In this document: positions 16,581 to 24,433 of the stretch, piece by piece
Layout of the letters: every line of letters starts with the position of its first letter
How positions within the stretch are numbered: position 1 is the stretch's first letter
Source of the DNA: a bacterium
Lineage (GTDB): Bacteria; Blakebacterota; Blakebacteria; Blakebacterales; Blakebacteraceae
Length of the DNA stretch: 37,641 nt
Reading direction: 5' to 3'
NCBI GenBank assembly: GCA_025774615.1
Contig: JALGVQ010000001.1
Coordinates: 1 to 37,641 of the forward strand
The notes under the pieces: generated by a model
The model's database searches: none
Seen by the model: the letters and a program-made list of their open reading frames with translations, nothing else
What the model was told of the DNA's origin: nothing
Made by a program: the position numbers and the translations under genes

Positions 16581-18593
16581 GTGCCGCCTGCTGCCATCTG
16601 GGGAATCACTGCCTCATGGACGATCGGCCTTCTACTGGGAGACCGGTTTCCGCTGTATGCGATATGGCTCCTGCTTCTCTTCTCGACACTGATCCTTCTG
16701 TGGCCCCGTGTTCCCGTACACGCGAAACGCCTCGGCCTGTTTCTCCTCTGCTTCCTGGCTGCTGTGCCCTCCTCAAGGAAACTGGATGTCTCCTCACCTT
16801 GGATCGACACTACCCATCAGAAAAGTGCTCATGAAGGACTGAGAAACCCGCACTACCGGCCACTCGTCACCATGACCCGGGACCCGATCGAAGAGACCGG
16901 GACTGATGATGAGGTCACGGCTTTTACAGACCGGCCAGAGTGGGCGTCAGAGCCGGTCTGGGGATTGATACAGGGAATCCTCCTGAACAGAAGAGACGCT
17001 GTCGATCGCACCTGGGTTGATGCGTTCCGCAGCGCCGGCGCGGCCCATCTTCTGGCGGTAAGCGGCCTGCATATAGCGATCCTTGTCATGACGATCCTGA
17101 TCGTGTTCAAACTGCTTCGGTCGGGAAGACGGGTTTCAGTAGCTTCGATCATTCTGGTGATCTGGATCTACGTCATCACGATCGGCGCGCCGCCTTCAGC
17201 CATACGGGCCGGACTCATGATCTCGGCCTGGATCACCCTGAAAGACACTCTGCGGAGAATCGATGATGGTCGACTCTTTCCCGTGGCCATCCTGACAGCC
17301 CTTGTGGTCAGTCCGGCACTCATCGCATCAACCGGTTTTCATCTTTCTGTGGCAGCGGTAGCCGGGATAACCCTTACCGGTCGGAAAGTGGGGGGCCCGG
17401 AGAGGAAGAGTATCCGTGAACGATCACTTGGCATCATGCGGGTAACAATGGGAGCTCAGTCCGGGGTCCTGCCCGTACAGGTACTCGTCTTCGGAACCGT
17501 AACACCGCTGGCCCTGCTGGTGAATATCCTGGCAGTGCCGATCCTGAGTATCTGGCTTCCGTCGGTCCTTGCCGCGCTTGCCCTGGGATTGACCGGAGGG
17601 ATCCCCGAACAGCTGGTCGGGGCGTTCTGTGAGGGAACAGGCCGATTGTTGCTCTGGTGGATATATCTATGGGGAAAGATACCGGGCATCATGCAGCCGG
17701 CGCAGCCCTGGACATCGCTGGCAGCCCTTGCCGGGCTGATCGCATGGGGAAGAGGTGGAAGAAGCAGACTGGTCGCCCTGCTCCTGCTGGCCCTGGTAAC
17801 CTGGAGTCCCGTCCTCACCCCTGGCGCGCCGCGTATAGCATTCCTGGACGTGGGGCAGGGGGACTCGATCGTCATTGAAACACGACATCCGTCACGGGTG
17901 ATCGTGATCGACGCCGGACCGGCCTGGGATGTGTGGGATGCCGGTGAGAGCGTTGTAGCTGCCTACCTGCGTTCACGAGGGATCATCAAGATAGACCTCC
18001 TGGTCGCATCGCACTCCGATGCCGATCATATCGGTGGAATGCCGGCCCTTCTTGAACGATTCGAGGTCGATCTTTTCATGCGTGGAGAATGGAGGATCCA
18101 GGAAGAGGGAGCAGCGCAGGCCCTTCTCTCACAGCTCTCTGCGACTCGAACCCGGTCTCTCATCCCGCGATCCGGTGCAAGGCTGGATCTGGCGCGTGAC
18201 GCCTGGTTCGACGTACTCCACGGGCTTCCCGGGGGTGCAGAGGGCAGGGTGACACGGGAAGAGAATGACCGGTCACTTGTACTGAGACTGGAACTGAACG
18301 GACTGTCGGTGCTCTTTCCCGGTGATCTGGAGATCTCCGGTGAACGCTACCTGCTGCATTACGAGGATCAACTCCGTTCTCAGGTACTGAAAGTGTCACA
18401 TCACGGAAGCGGCGATTCCACCTCCCCGGAATTCCTTGGGAAGGTGCAACCCTCCCTGGCAGTGATTTCGGTCGGTAAGCGAAACCGGCACGGTCATCCC
18501 GCTCCCCGGATACTCGAGGATATTAGATCTTCGGGCGCGATGGTCTGGCGCACCGACCTGTCGGGAGCGCTCATTCTGCGTCCAGGTCATTGA
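16581..18593 (+). CDS. comEC: ComEC/Rec2-type DNA internalisation channel
   Basis: The inner-membrane channel that brings single-stranded DNA into the cytoplasm during natural transformation. Residues 1-65 carry N-terminal hydrophobic segments. The competence domain begins around residue 130 with QGILLNRRDAVD and the hallmark AGAAHLLAVSGLHIAIL, followed by many hydrophobic helices to about residue 410. The C-terminal metallo-beta-lactamase-like domain starts near residue 419 (FLDVGQGDSIVIET), with SHSDADHIGG, VSHHGSGDST and NRHGHPAP. The region between the first helices and the competence domain is only about 65 residues, short for the usual DUF4131 OB-fold, so that domain may be reduced. The GTG start has a strong AAGGAGAGG about six bases upstream. 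The stop codon lies inside the first of two repeats preceding trpS. Pilus components needed for uptake are not in view. Confidence 0.92.
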   Translation: MPPAAIWGITASWTIGLLLGDRFPLYAIWLLLLFSTLILLWPRVPVHAKRLGLFLLCFLAAVPSSRKLDVSSPWIDTTHQKSAHEGLRNPHYRPLVTMTRDPIEETGTDDEVTAFTDRPEWASEPVWGLIQGILLNRRDAVDRTWVDAFRSAGAAHLLAVSGLHIAILVMTILIVFKLLRSGRRVSVASIILVIWIYVITIGAPPSAIRAGLMISAWITLKDTLRRIDDGRLFPVAILTALVVSPALIASTGFHLSVAAVAGITLTGRKVGGPERKSIRERSLGIMRVTMGAQSGVLPVQVLVFGTVTPLALLVNILAVPILSIWLPSVLAALALGLTGGIPEQLVGAFCEGTGRLLLWWIYLWGKIPGIMQPAQPWTSLAALAGLIAWGRGGRSRLVALLLLALVTWSPVLTPGAPRIAFLDVGQGDSIVIETRHPSRVIVIDAGPAWDVWDAGESVVAAYLRSRGIIKIDLLVASHSDADHIGGMPALLERFEVDLFMRGEWRIQEEGAAQALLSQLSATRTRSLIPRSGARLDLARDAWFDVLHGLPGGAEGRVTREENDRSLVLRLELNGLSVLFPGDLEISGERYLLHYEDQLRSQVLKVSHHGSGDSTSPEFLGKVQPSLAVISVGKRNRHGHPAPRILEDIRSSGAMVWRTDLSGALILRPGH

Positions 18594-18646
18594 CAGGTCA
18601 GAGGAGGATTCCCCGTCCCTGTCGTTGACAGGTCGGAGGAGGATTC
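18590..18646 (+). repeat. Tandem repeat carrying duplicated -35-like and Shine-Dalgarno boxes before trpS
   Basis: A 22-base sequence occurs twice with one mismatch, at 18590-18611 and 18625-18646, a period of 35 bases. Each copy contains TTGACA followed by GAGGAGG. The first copy contains the comEC stop codon and the second serves trpS. The second TTGACA is followed 16 bases later by TATGTT (18647-18652), a weak -10 that would start transcription close to the alternative ATG at 18660. Confidence 0.85.
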
Positions 18647-18647
18647 T

Positions 18648-19658
18648 ATGTTGAGACACATGAACAGCAAGAAACGCATCCTCAGTGGAGTACAGCCCAC
18701 CGGTAAGCTGCATATCGGCAATTATGTCGGCGCGCTTTCCAACTGGGTCAAGCTCCAGCATCAATATGATTCATTCCACTGCGTCGTGGACTGGCACAGT
18801 CTGACAGTGACCTACGATCAGACGGAACGGATCGCGGACGATACGCTCGAAGTGTTCATCGATCTGCTTGCCATCGGGCTTGATCCCTCAAAAGCCACGA
18901 TCTTTCTGCAGTCGATGGTTCCCGAGCATGCCGAGCTCCACCTGCTGCTCAGCATGCTGATAAACCTGGGACGGCTGGAACGTAATCCCACGTTCAAAGA
19001 ACGTGTCAAGGATCTCGACCTCAGAGGTGAAGTCTCCTACGGTCATCTGGGCTATCCGGTTCTGCAGGCCGCTGACATTCTCGTCTATCGCGCTCATGCC
19101 GTACCGGTGGGAGAGGATCAGGCTCCGCACCTTGAACTCACCCGGGAACTGGCACGCAAATTCAATGCGACATATGCGGAGATATTCCCGGAGCCGGACA
19201 CTCTGCTCACACCGTTCCCCCGCGTGCCCGGACCTGATGGCAGAAAGATGTCGAAAAGTCTGGGAAACCACATCCTGATGAGTGACGAGCCGGATGTGAT
19301 CACGAAGAAGGTCATGTCGGCCATCACTGATCCTGAGAAGATCAGGAAGGATGATCCCGGTAATCCGGAGATATGCAACGTCTATGCATGGCATATCATC
19401 TTCTCGCCCGATCAGGTTGAAACGATCGCTGCGACCTGCCGTTCAGGTGAGAGGGGTTGTGTAATGTGCAAACAGGAGGCTGCGGCAGTTATCAGCAACC
19501 ATTTCGGAGAGTTCCGGGAAGAGCGGAAGCGGCTCGAGGCAGACCCCGACACCGTAAAGGATGTCATCATCACGGGAACGAGAAAAGCTTCAGAGGTCGC
19601 GAAAGAGACCATGGGACTGGTTCGGGATTCGATGGGCCTCCTGAGGCCGGGAGCCTGA
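18648..19658 (+). CDS. trpS: Tryptophanyl-tRNA synthetase
   Basis: A class I aminoacyl-tRNA synthetase that charges tRNA-Trp. The HIGH-equivalent motif is KLHIGNYVGAL near the N-terminus and the KMSKS loop is intact (DGRKMSKSLGNHI). Further hallmarks are YPVLQAADIL and VPVGEDQAPHLELTRELARKFN. The length (336 residues) is typical. ATG 18648 is preceded at five bases by GGAGGAGG. ATG 18660 would give a protein beginning MNSKKRILSGVQPTG, closer to the family norm, and could be used by a leaderless message. The gene follows comEC by 54 bases that contain a tandem repeat. It opens a run with scpA and scpB. Confidence 0.96.
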   Translation: MLRHMNSKKRILSGVQPTGKLHIGNYVGALSNWVKLQHQYDSFHCVVDWHSLTVTYDQTERIADDTLEVFIDLLAIGLDPSKATIFLQSMVPEHAELHLLLSMLINLGRLERNPTFKERVKDLDLRGEVSYGHLGYPVLQAADILVYRAHAVPVGEDQAPHLELTRELARKFNATYAEIFPEPDTLLTPFPRVPGPDGRKMSKSLGNHILMSDEPDVITKKVMSAITDPEKIRKDDPGNPEICNVYAWHIIFSPDQVETIAATCRSGERGCVMCKQEAAAVISNHFGEFREERKRLEADPDTVKDVIITGTRKASEVAKETMGLVRDSMGLLRPGA

Positions 19659-19664
19659 GCCGGA

Positions 19665-20399
19665 ATGGGCTACGCGGTACGCATAGAAGCATTTGAAGGT
19701 CCACTCGATCTCCTGCTGTTCCTCATCCGCAAGAATGAAGTGGAGATCCACGATATCCCCATCGCTCACATCACCCGGCAGTACCTCGATTATATCGAGG
19801 TGATGCAGCTCCTCGATCTGGAGATGGCCGGCGACATGCTCGTCATGGCAGCGACCCTGATGCAGATCAAGGCACACATGCTCCTGCCCTCACAGGTACT
19901 CGAGGACGAGGAAGACCCGCGTCTGGAGCTTGTACGACAGCTTGAGGAATACCAGGTCTTCAGGAAGGCGGCCGAGACACTGGCCGAGCGCGAAGACATC
20001 TTCACGAAATACTACCTTCGAGGGAGCGGCCCCGGTCCGGTTGACCTGCCGGAACCGGATGAGATCATCCTCGATGTTACCCTCTTCGACATGCTCAAGG
20101 CGTACCAGGAGGCGCTTGAGCGGATACAGGAAGAGGGCAGGTATCAGGTACATGGTCCCGAGGTTAAAGTGGCAGACCAGATCGAGTATCTCCGTGGACT
20201 GCTGAGAGGAACCGAGAGGCTCAGTCTTGTGGATATACTCGTGAATTATGACAATCGCCTCGTCATGGTGGTCACGATCGTCGCGATCCTCGAGCTCGCT
20301 CGACTGGGAGAACTGGCCCTTGAACAGTCTGAACTGTATGGTGACCTCTGGCTTAACAGGAAGACCCCTGCGGTCAACTTCCAGCCCGGAACATTCTGA
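19665..20399 (+). CDS. scpA: Segregation and condensation protein A
   Basis: The kleisin subunit of the bacterial SMC-ScpAB condensin, which bridges the SMC heads and compacts and segregates chromosomes. It is 244 residues long. The N-terminal SMC-neck-binding segment FEGPLDLLLFLIRKNEVEIHDIPI is diagnostic, followed by the helical DMLVMAATLMQIKAHMLLP. The C-terminal winged helix (LVDILVNY, VVTIVAILELARLGEL) binds the SMC head. It lies six bases after trpS, and its stop overlaps the scpB start. SMC itself is not in the window. Confidence 0.95.
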   Translation: MGYAVRIEAFEGPLDLLLFLIRKNEVEIHDIPIAHITRQYLDYIEVMQLLDLEMAGDMLVMAATLMQIKAHMLLPSQVLEDEEDPRLELVRQLEEYQVFRKAAETLAEREDIFTKYYLRGSGPGPVDLPEPDEIILDVTLFDMLKAYQEALERIQEEGRYQVHGPEVKVADQIEYLRGLLRGTERLSLVDILVNYDNRLVMVVTIVAILELARLGELALEQSELYGDLWLNRKTPAVNFQPGTF

Positions 20400-21229
20400 T
20401 GGATGAGAACATCGAAAACAGTCTCAGGAACGCACTGGAAGTCATCCTCTTCTCCATATCGGAACCGATCTCTTCCTACCAGATCGGCAAGATACTCGAA
20501 GAGAGCGGATGGGCATCAGGCGGAGAGAGCATCACTCCGGGCCAGGTCGAAAAGTATATAGAACTGCTCGTAAGCAACTGGGACACCGAAGGACGTCCAC
20601 TGACCGTTCTGAAGATCGTTGGCGGGTTCCAGATGGCCACCAGGCCCGAATGGGTCGATCTCGTTGCGAAACTGCAGGAGGACAAACGGAGTCACCGGCT
20701 GTCACGGGCGTCCCTGGAAACACTGGCGATCGTGGCATATAAACAACCGGTCATACGTCCCGATATCGACGCGATCCGGGGAGTGAGCTCCGACAGTGCC
20801 CTCAAGACACTTCTCGAAAGAGGTCTCGTCGCCATAGCCGGTCGTGATGAAGGACCCGGAAGACCACTTCTCTACCGGACAACCCCCGGTTTCCTGAAAT
20901 ATTTCGGGTTGAACAGGGTCGAGGATCTCCCCGATCCCGATGAACTGGTTGCGATACTGGGGCTGAACGAACGACCTGAGATCGGAATGGAGGAGGGAGA
21001 GGATCCCGCCGAATCAGATATCCAGGCCGAACTCGTTCTGCCTCACCCGGTTATCGAACCTCTTCCCGATGTGGACACCCTGGAATTCCTTGAAGAGGAG
21101 AATGACGACGACGAGGAGGCTGATACCCAGGTCGAGCCTCTCCCGGATGATGATGTGCTGGAGACTCCCAAGGAGGAGCTCGATGACGACCCGAACCCCG
21201 ATAGTGATCGATTCACACCTGAAGCGTGA
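20399..21229 (+). CDS. scpB: Segregation and condensation protein B
   Basis: The accessory subunit of condensin, which dimerises and embraces the kleisin ScpA through two winged-helix domains. Family blocks are SRASLETLAIVAYKQPVIRPDIDAIRGV, LLERGLVAIAGRDEGPGRPLLYRTTPGFLKYFGL and NRVEDLP. The folded part ends near residue 190. The remaining 85 or so residues form a very acidic, low-complexity tail (runs such as EEENDDDEEAD) not needed for the core fold. Its ATG overlaps the scpA stop (TGATG), and its stop overlaps the pseudouridine synthase start, so all three are coupled. Confidence 0.95.
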   Translation: MDENIENSLRNALEVILFSISEPISSYQIGKILEESGWASGGESITPGQVEKYIELLVSNWDTEGRPLTVLKIVGGFQMATRPEWVDLVAKLQEDKRSHRLSRASLETLAIVAYKQPVIRPDIDAIRGVSSDSALKTLLERGLVAIAGRDEGPGRPLLYRTTPGFLKYFGLNRVEDLPDPDELVAILGLNERPEIGMEEGEDPAESDIQAELVLPHPVIEPLPDVDTLEFLEEENDDDEEADTQVEPLPDDDVLETPKEELDDDPNPDSDRFTPEA

Positions 21230-21948
21230 GACTCAACAAGTACCTCGCGGCTGCGGGAGTCGCATCCCGACGTAAGGCGGATGATCTCATCCGGAGCGGC
21301 CTCGTCATGGTGAACGGTAAGCCGGCTACCGAACCATGGATAGATGTGCATCCGGAGCGGGACCTGGTGGAGTTCGAGGGACGACGGATCGAACAGCCCC
21401 TGGACCGTATCTATATTCTCATGAACAAGCCACTCGGGGTCATTACGACCGTTTCAGACCCCCACGACAGGCCAACTGTGATAGCACTGCTCGGTGACGA
21501 GTACACCGGCAGCGGTATCAGTCCTGTCGGACGGCTGGACGCGAACACAACCGGCGCGCTCCTGCTCTCAAATGATGGTGAACTCGCGTACCGGTTGACA
21601 CACCCGAGTTTTGAGTCACAGAAGGTCTATCAGGTTCGGTGCGCGGAATCAGTCGATGGCAGCAGCCTGAAAAGACTCGAGATCGGCTTCGACCTGGAGG
21701 ATGGGCCGGTCATTGTTGATACTGTGCAGAGGATTGATGCATATTCCGTGGAATTGACCCTTCATATCGGTCGGAAAAGAATCGTAAGGCGGATGTTCGA
21801 TTCCCTGGGTTACACTGTAGTTACACTCCATCGTTCCAGGTTCGCGGGACTTTCCGCAGATGATCTTGAATCTGGTGCCTGGCGTAAGCTTGCACCTGAT
21901 GAGGTGAATGACCTGAAGAAAAGCGTCGGTCTGGTACCGGGCGCCTGA
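21226..21948 (+). CDS. rRNA pseudouridine synthase (RsuA/RluB family)
   Basis: A 240-residue pseudouridine synthase of the RsuA/RluB/RluE/RluF family, acting on ribosomal RNA. An N-terminal S4 RNA-binding domain (residues about 1-60, MRLNKYLAAAGVASRRKADDLI) leads into the catalytic domain. There the nucleophile Asp105 lies in PVGRLDANTTGALLLSNDG. VEIHIGRKRIVRRMF-like sequence (LHIGRKRIVRRMF) and a late VVTLHRSRFAG complete the family pattern. Placement after scpAB is common and favours the RluB-type 23S rRNA enzyme, but target specificity is not proven. The GTG start overlaps the scpB stop as GTGA. Confidence 0.93.
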   Translation: MRLNKYLAAAGVASRRKADDLIRSGLVMVNGKPATEPWIDVHPERDLVEFEGRRIEQPLDRIYILMNKPLGVITTVSDPHDRPTVIALLGDEYTGSGISPVGRLDANTTGALLLSNDGELAYRLTHPSFESQKVYQVRCAESVDGSSLKRLEIGFDLEDGPVIVDTVQRIDAYSVELTLHIGRKRIVRRMFDSLGYTVVTLHRSRFAGLSADDLESGAWRKLAPDEVNDLKKSVGLVPGA

Positions 21949-21961
21949 AAGGATACGTTAC

Positions 21962-23653
21962 GTGGATATCAGCGGGCGTCGAATCCTGGTTCTCGGCGGA
22001 TTCGGTATGGTGGGGCGGGCTATCTGTCGTGACCTGCTCGAGCAGGAACCGTCACATCTCACAGTATCGAGCCACCTGCAGCAGGAGGCAGAAGATGCCA
22101 GAAACGATCTGAAGTCCCTTTTTCCCGATGCATCCATCGATGCCGCCTGGGGAAATATATTTGTGCGGGAATCGTTCAAGGATCTCTCGCGCGGTGAATT
22201 GCTTCAGGATCCTGAGCACAGGATATTGTTTTTGGAAGATGTGTTCAATGAATTAGATGATGAATCACTTCAAGGACAGGCTCTCTATCGCCTTATCAGT
22301 GATACCCGGCCCGATCTGGTGGTCGATGCGATAAACACTGCGACTGCGCTCGCTTACCAGGATGTCTATTTAGGCAGCAAAGAGGTTCTGAACACCATCC
22401 AGAGCGGTGACCAGGAACGCATGACGGATGCCACCATCAGGCTGGTGGCAACACAGTACACTCCTCAGCTGGTCAGACACGTTCAGGTACTCTATGGGGC
22501 CATGCGTGAAGCCGGAACAGGGATGTACATCAAGGTGGGAACGACGGGAACCGGCGGCATGGGGCTGAACATCCCCTACACACATTCAGAGGAACGCCCC
22601 TCAAGGGTCCTGTTGAGCAAATCGGCCATGGCAGGCGCTCACAGCATGCTTCTCTTCCTGATGGGACGCACACCTGATGGCCCGATCGTCAAGGAAGTGA
22701 AGCCCGCGGCTGTGATCGCCTGGAAGGGTATCGGCGTCGGCCCGGTCATGAAACATCATAAGCCGATCCCGTTGTTCGATGTCACGCCGGATGAGGCGCT
22801 CGAACCGCTGGGAGAACTTGCGCTGTCACTGCCTGAGGACGGATTCAGGCGACTCGGTGATGAGCGGGTTCTTGAATCGGTATATATCGATACCGGTGAG
22901 AACGGCTGCTTCTCACGTGGTGAATTCAGTGTCATCACCACGATCGGACAGATGGAATTCATAACTCCTGAAGAGATCTCCAGAGATGTCATCCGGGAGA
23001 TCATGGGCGGCAATACCGGCTTCGACATCGTGACCGCTCTCGATATGGCCGTCATGGGCCCGACCTACCGGGCCGGATCCCTGCGTGAGTCAGCGTTGGA
23101 ACAACTCCGCGGGCTTGAAGAAGAACATGGCATACGCTCTGTCGCTTTTGAAGTGCTGGGCCCGCCGCGTCTGAGCAAACTGCTCTACGAAGCAGAGCTT
23201 CTGCGGCGTACGGCCGGTACGTTGAAGGATATCGTCGCCTCGACGACCGATGACCTCTCCTCGGCCTGTCTCGACCTGATAGAGGAGGACAAGGAACTCA
23301 GGAGTGCCATCATATCTATCGGTATCCCCATACTGCTGCCCGATGGACGGCTCCTGCGCGGCCCGAGGGTGAAAATCCCACCGGCACGAGGATTGGATGC
23401 CGAGCCGATCAGCGACGAAAACCTTGAACAGTGGGCCTCTGACGGCTGGGTGGATCTGCGGGTAGAGAACATGACCCGTTGGCAGATGAGGGCCGGAGCC
23501 ATCATCGATGAGGTGGAGGCTATCCCTCACGAGGAGACGAGCAGTCGGTATCACCACGACAGGACATACTGGCAGCTCGACGACATGCTCGATATCGGCA
23601 AAACGGTCGGCTGGATTTTCATACGTGAGGATGAAGGGGAACGGATGAAGTGA
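21962..23653 (+). CDS. Large NAD(P)-binding Rossmann-fold protein of unknown function
   Basis: A 563-residue protein with an N-terminal dinucleotide-binding fingerprint, RILVLGGFGMVGRAICRDLL (GGxGxxG at residues 12-18), as in extended SDR/epimerase proteins. PDLVVDAINTATALAYQD resembles the fourth strand of that fold. A Gly-rich stretch, KVGTTGTGGMGLNIPYTHSEE (about 195-215), and LLSKSAMAGAHSMLLF follow. I cannot place a canonical YxxxK catalytic pair, and residues about 230-563 match no domain I recognise. GTG 21962 follows an AAAGGA at about eight bases, and the gene lies 13 bases after the pseudouridine synthase. The stop overlaps the cmk start. No signal peptide or membrane helix is seen, so it is probably a cytoplasmic oxidoreductase or epimerase-like protein. 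Confidence 0.7.
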   Translation: MDISGRRILVLGGFGMVGRAICRDLLEQEPSHLTVSSHLQQEAEDARNDLKSLFPDASIDAAWGNIFVRESFKDLSRGELLQDPEHRILFLEDVFNELDDESLQGQALYRLISDTRPDLVVDAINTATALAYQDVYLGSKEVLNTIQSGDQERMTDATIRLVATQYTPQLVRHVQVLYGAMREAGTGMYIKVGTTGTGGMGLNIPYTHSEERPSRVLLSKSAMAGAHSMLLFLMGRTPDGPIVKEVKPAAVIAWKGIGVGPVMKHHKPIPLFDVTPDEALEPLGELALSLPEDGFRRLGDERVLESVYIDTGENGCFSRGEFSVITTIGQMEFITPEEISRDVIREIMGGNTGFDIVTALDMAVMGPTYRAGSLRESALEQLRGLEEEHGIRSVAFEVLGPPRLSKLLYEAELLRRTAGTLKDIVASTTDDLSSACLDLIEEDKELRSAIISIGIPILLPDGRLLRGPRVKIPPARGLDAEPISDENLEQWASDGWVDLRVENMTRWQMRAGAIIDEVEAIPHEETSSRYHHDRTYWQLDDMLDIGKTVGWIFIREDEGERMK

Positions 23654-24354
23654 TGGCAGGCTCCAGGGGCCTGATCGTGGCGATTGACGGTCCCGCCGGA
23701 TCGGGCAAAAGTACCACGGCCCGTCTCCTGGCTCGAAGGCTCGGATACCTCCATATCGATACCGGAGCAATGTATCGGGCCATGACGTTGAAGGTGATCC
23801 GCGCGGGGATCGATCCCCATGACCACGAATGCGTCTCCCGCCTTGCCATGGAAACCGATATCAGGCTTGAACCGCCTGAGAACGGCGTGCGTGTGTTCCT
23901 TGACGGCGAGGATGTTTCTGACGAAATTCGTATGCTTGAGGTTACCGCCCGGGCATCATTGGTGTCCGAGATCCCGTATGTCAGGGAGATCCTCGTTCGG
24001 GCCCAGCAGGATATGGGGCGCGAGGGTGGGGTGGTTCTGGAGGGACGGGATATCGGAACGGTCGTATTCCCTGATGCGGACGTGAAGATCTACCTGGATG
24101 CCGACCTGCAGACGCGTGCCCTCAGACGTCACCGGGAAATGATATCGACAGGTATCGAGATCCGACTGGAGACGGTGGAAAAGGATCTCGGAGCCCGTGA
24201 TGCATACGATTCAGAACGAGAGCATTCCCCGTTGCGGAAGGCTCCTGACGCGATCATCACCGATACAAGCGATCTTACCATTGATCAACAGGTCGATCGT
24301 GTAGAGGCTCTCGTGAAAAAGCTGATCGAGAGCGAGACGGACACTAACCAGTAA
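23650..24354 (+). CDS. cmk: Cytidylate kinase
   Basis: A P-loop nucleoside-monophosphate kinase phosphorylating CMP and dCMP. The Walker A loop GPAGSGKST is at residues about 13-21, followed by the diagnostic LHIDTGAMYRAMTLK. The CMP-binding and lid segments are VLEGRDIGTVVFPDADVKIYLDA and RDAYDSEREHSPLRKAPDAIITDTS. The length is 233-234 residues, as usual. Either GTG 23650 or ATG 23653 can start translation; both overlap the preceding stop codon. Placement directly before rpsA is a widely conserved bacterial arrangement. Confidence 0.95.
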   Translation: MMAGSRGLIVAIDGPAGSGKSTTARLLARRLGYLHIDTGAMYRAMTLKVIRAGIDPHDHECVSRLAMETDIRLEPPENGVRVFLDGEDVSDEIRMLEVTARASLVSEIPYVREILVRAQQDMGREGGVVLEGRDIGTVVFPDADVKIYLDADLQTRALRRHREMISTGIEIRLETVEKDLGARDAYDSEREHSPLRKAPDAIITDTSDLTIDQQVDRVEALVKKLIESETDTNQ

Positions 24355-24363
24355 CCTTGACCG

Positions 24364-24392
24364 GTAACACCGGTCGGCCGGGGGGGGATTAT
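24364..24392 (+). promoter_or_regulatory. Possible promoter in the cmk-rpsA gap
   Basis: GTAACA (24364-24369) and GATTAT (24387-24392) are spaced by 17 bases, each matching four of six consensus bases. The -35 half lies within a small hairpin (GACCGGT 24359-24365, ACCGGTC 24369-24375), and a run of eight G fills the end of the spacer. A strong separate promoter for rpsA would be expected; this is the best candidate I see, but it is weak. Confidence 0.25.
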
Positions 24393-24433
24393 GTACCCTG
24401 CGGCCATGTGTAGTTCGAGGAGGCACACGACTG

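Noticed and set aside
15701-16810. A 369-codon minus-strand open frame opposite the trans-sulfuration gene and comEC start
   Set aside because: Codon-bias shadow with no domain, no Shine-Dalgarno sequence and two solid genes on the other strand.
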